DNA of 8,466 bases. It comes from UBA8106 sp913052135 (GTDB lineage Bacteria > Acidobacteriota > Vicinamibacteria > Vicinamibacterales > UBA823). The notes beneath the pieces were generated by a model. The model saw only the letters and a program-made list of their open reading frames with translations. It ran no database searches and was not told where the DNA came from. Below, piece by piece: positions 5,895-8,466 of this stretch (within the stretch, counting starts at the first letter, position 1; every line of letters begins with the position of its first letter). The translations under genes were made by a program, and so were the position numbers. The stretch spans positions 1-8,466 of the forward strand of contig CAJXDY010000072.1 of NCBI GenBank assembly GCA_913052135.1. Reading direction: 5' to 3'.

Positions 5895-8466
5895 GTGAGT
5901 CCAAAGGCTAAAAACACAAACAGCCGGGTAGGCGGCGCAACACCTGCCATGCGCCAATACTTGGACACCAAACGACAGAATCCGGATTCCATCCTGTTTT
6001 TTCGGATGGGTGATTTTTACGAAATGTTTTACGAAGACGCTTTGACAGCTTCCCGAGCCCTCGATTTAACACTAACCTCTAGAGCAAAAGACAATGAAGG
6101 CTCTTCAATCCCTATGTGTGGCATTCCTCACCATGCAGCAGATACCTATGTCACACGTCTGGTCAAAAAAGGATTTCGAGTAGCGATATGCGATCAGGTT
6201 GAGGATGCAAAAAGTGCCAAAGGGCTTATACGACGAGAGGTTGTGCGAATCGTTTCATCTGGTACATTAACTTCAACCGACTACCTCGATGCTCGAACAC
6301 CAGCGTTCTTAATGGCACTATTTGTTTCCCAAGCGAGCCGGTCAACCCGGTCAAAATCTGCAACCCGACAATCTGCTACTACCAAGCATGACCCAACCTG
6401 TTTCGGAGTCGCGTTATTAGATTTATCGACCGGTGAGTTTAGTTCCACGGAATACGAAGGGAATGTTGGATTCAGTGCCATTGCAGAAGAAATTGCCGTG
6501 CTACAACCTCGGGAAATTCTAGTTCCCGATAACCTTGATTTAGTCCGATTGCTCCCAGACGTTAACATCTCTACTCCCATCACGACGGTTCAATCCTGGA
6601 CCTTCGACACTGAACGAGCACAACAAGCCCTCTTAGACCAATTACACGTTGCAAGTCTCAACGGCTTTGGATTCGACGGACGCCATGCTGCCATTTCGGC
6701 AGCCGGTGCACTAATTCAATATCTTCGTGACACCCAAAAACGCGATCTCACTCATGTCCGCAAAATCCAGTTTCGTCCAACTACCGATCACCTCGTCGTT
6801 GATTCGACCACCTTGAAACACCTTGAGATCGTTAACTCGTTACAAGATCAGCGGGACGGCTCCCTGTTAGACACGGTCGATTCCAGCATAACGGCGATGG
6901 GTGGTCGCCAATTACGACGTTGGCTCCTGAAACCGTTAATTACGCTCGAACCCATCCAAGAGCGGCTAGATGCTGTCGAGGATTTCGCGTATCAAACCGT
7001 CGTGAGACTGAAACTGCGTGAACATTTACGAGATATCGCTGACCTGGAACGATTAGTTGGACGTGTCGCCCTTGGGAGCGCAGGGCCTCGCGACCTGCTT
7101 GCACTTCAACAATCCGCAACAACCATTCCGAGAATCCGAAAACAACTGGACTCGTTAAAAGCTCCTTTGATACAAAGTCTTCTCGCAGAGCTTGACGATC
7201 TGACAGACATTCGCACGGTGATCGGTTCAACCATCGCTGATGACCCTCCGAACCAAGTCCGCGATGGAAATGTAATCCGTGATGGTGTCGACAAGCAGCT
7301 CGATGAACTGCGAACGATAAGTCAAGGCGGCCGTCAAAACATCGCGGCCATGGAGCAGGTGGAACGTACCCGTACCGGAATTTCTACGCTCAAGATTAAA
7401 TACAACCGAGTATTCGGTTATTACATCGAAGTGTCCAAAGCCAATCTTAACGCGGTGCCAGCCGACTACCACCGTAAACAAACGATTGCGAATGGCGAAC
7501 GTTATATCACGCCCGCTTTAAAGGAATATGAGAACAAGGTTCTCGGCGCCGACGAACAGATCGCGGATCGAGAGGCCGCCCTATATGAAAATTTACTGAA
7601 ATCTGTCGCTGCCGAAGCGCCGCGAATACAAGATACCGCTAATGCACTCGCAAAATTAGATACTCTTTCCGCCTTCGCAGAAACAGCAACGTTGTTCGAC
7701 TACACGAAGCCTCAAATTCAAGAGGTCGGTGATTTTGAGGCCTTGGAGGTTCGCCATCCAATGGTCGAACGGCTTCGCACAAACGAATTTGTGCCAAATG
7801 ACGTATTACTAAACGACACCACACACCAACTTATCATCTTAACCGGACCAAATATGGGTGGCAAATCAACCTTTTTGCGGCAAACGGCACTCCTACCAAT
7901 ACTCGCACAAGCGGGATCATTTGTGCCTGCCCGACAGGCAAAACTTTCAATAGTGGATCGGATATTTGCGCGGGTTGGCGCCTCAGACAACATCTCACAA
8001 GGTCAATCTACGTTTATGGTAGAAATGGAGGAAACCGCCAATATTCTGCACACGGCAACCTCACGCAGTCTGGTTTTACTTGATGAAGTCGGTCGTGGCA
8101 CGTCGACCTTTGACGGACTCAGCATCGCATGGGCGGTCGTGGAATATCTCGCTACGCATTCATCTATTCGCCCGAGCACCTTGTTCGCAACTCACTATCA
8201 CGAACTAACAGATTTAGCCGATGCGCTGCCTGGCGTCGTTAACTATCACGTTGAAGCGAGAGAATATAAGGACGAACTAACCTTTCTCAGGAAGGTTATT
8301 AAGGGACGATCTGATCGGAGTTACGGTATTCAAGTTGCGAAATTAGCAGGGTTACCTGATTCGGTGGTTAAGCGGGCGCGAGAGGTTCTCACTGGGCTTG
8401 AAACCGATGAGCTTAAACGCTCTGGACGACCAGCTTTAAGCGACACCCAAGATGCACACCAAGCAC
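5895..8466 (+). CDS. mutS: DNA mismatch repair protein MutS (3' end cut by window edge)
   Basis: MutS recognises mispairs and small loops and, as an ATP-driven clamp, recruits MutL. The window holds 857 codons plus one base with no stop or frame break. Domain I has the Phe-x-Glu reader Phe41 and Glu43 in GDFYEMF. The lever and clamp regions include FGYYIEVSKAN. The ATPase domain shows Walker A GPNMGGKST (651-659), the block DNISQGQSTFMVEMEE, Walker B LVLLDE (Asp730, Glu731) with GRGTSTFDG, and ATHYHEL. It stops in the linker after KRAREVLTGLE, so probably only the short C-terminal tail is missing. Start: GTG 5895 puts 15 residues before the conserved TPAMRQY block, like known homologues. ATG 5949 would cut into that block. 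No clear ribosome site precedes either. A 24-residue polar insert lies at about 145-168. It is a canonical mutS1 type, not MutS2, given domain I. Confidence 0.97.
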   Translation, partial: MSPKAKNTNSRVGGATPAMRQYLDTKRQNPDSILFFRMGDFYEMFYEDALTASRALDLTLTSRAKDNEGSSIPMCGIPHHAADTYVTRLVKKGFRVAICDQVEDAKSAKGLIRREVVRIVSSGTLTSTDYLDARTPAFLMALFVSQASRSTRSKSATRQSATTKHDPTCFGVALLDLSTGEFSSTEYEGNVGFSAIAEEIAVLQPREILVPDNLDLVRLLPDVNISTPITTVQSWTFDTERAQQALLDQLHVASLNGFGFDGRHAAISAAGALIQYLRDTQKRDLTHVRKIQFRPTTDHLVVDSTTLKHLEIVNSLQDQRDGSLLDTVDSSITAMGGRQLRRWLLKPLITLEPIQERLDAVEDFAYQTVVRLKLREHLRDIADLERLVGRVALGSAGPRDLLALQQSATTIPRIRKQLDSLKAPLIQSLLAELDDLTDIRTVIGSTIADDPPNQVRDGNVIRDGVDKQLDELRTISQGGRQNIAAMEQVERTRTGISTLKIKYNRVFGYYIEVSKANLNAVPADYHRKQTIANGERYITPALKEYENKVLGADEQIADREAALYENLLKSVAAEAPRIQDTANALAKLDTLSAFAETATLFDYTKPQIQEVGDFEALEVRHPMVERLRTNEFVPNDVLLNDTTHQLIILTGPNMGGKSTFLRQTALLPILAQAGSFVPARQAKLSIVDRIFARVGASDNISQGQSTFMVEMEETANILHTATSRSLVLLDEVGRGTSTFDGLSIAWAVVEYLATHSSIRPSTLFATHYHELTDLADALPGVVNYHVEAREYKDELTFLRKVIKGRSDRSYGIQVAKLAGLPDSVVKRAREVLTGLETDELKRSGRPALSDTQDAHQA

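Noticed and set aside
6281..8466. Several minus-strand open frames of 60-100 codons in the right-hand part
   Set aside because: All lie antisense to mutS, whose uninterrupted frame and motifs explain the coding signal.
1..8466. Search for a defence system, mobile element, CRISPR array or novel operon
   Set aside because: No transposase, integrase, terminal repeats, direct-repeat arrays or unexplained multi-gene cluster was seen. Nearly all coding content belongs to known housekeeping families.

Overview
This is an ordinary-looking stretch of chromosome from a bacterium. Base composition is roughly 50% GC by eye, and GTG and TTG starts are frequent. An export signal on a beta-propeller protein and a phosphatidylethanolamine pathway suggest a diderm (Gram-negative-type) bacterium. 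The lineage cannot be fixed from the window. An Acidobacteriota-, Methylomirabilota- or Nitrospirota-like organism is a guess only. No mobile element, CRISPR array, tRNA, rRNA or phage gene was seen.

Left part (1-1693): guaA (GMP synthase) reads leftward. The first 62 bases hold the start of another leftward gene, 10 bp past the guaA stop, whose visible residues look like a signal peptide or membrane anchor. An 82-bp gap separates guaA from a rightward gene for an exported PQQ-like beta-propeller protein. That gap holds a consensus -10 hexamer for guaA and two perfect 10-bp palindromes.

Middle part (1694-5684): the propeller gene runs rightward and its 3' end overlaps the 3' end of pssA by 136 bp, tail to tail. 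The leftward group is then tsaB, a small YdcH/DUF465 gene, psd and pssA in transcription order. psd and pssA are translationally coupled and catalyse two consecutive steps, CDP-diacylglycerol to phosphatidylserine to phosphatidylethanolamine. TsaB belongs to the tRNA t6A modification machinery.

Right part (5685-8466): a 210-bp divergent region carries a good sigma-70-type promoter pointing at mutS. The mismatch-repair ATPase gene fills the rest and is cut by the window edge with nearly all of the protein present (857 codons).

Most of this is housekeeping: purine synthesis, phospholipid synthesis, tRNA modification and DNA repair. I did not find a convincing undescribed system. The least explained items are the propeller protein with its C-terminal YLPG repeats, its antisense overlap with pssA, and the palindromes between it and guaA.
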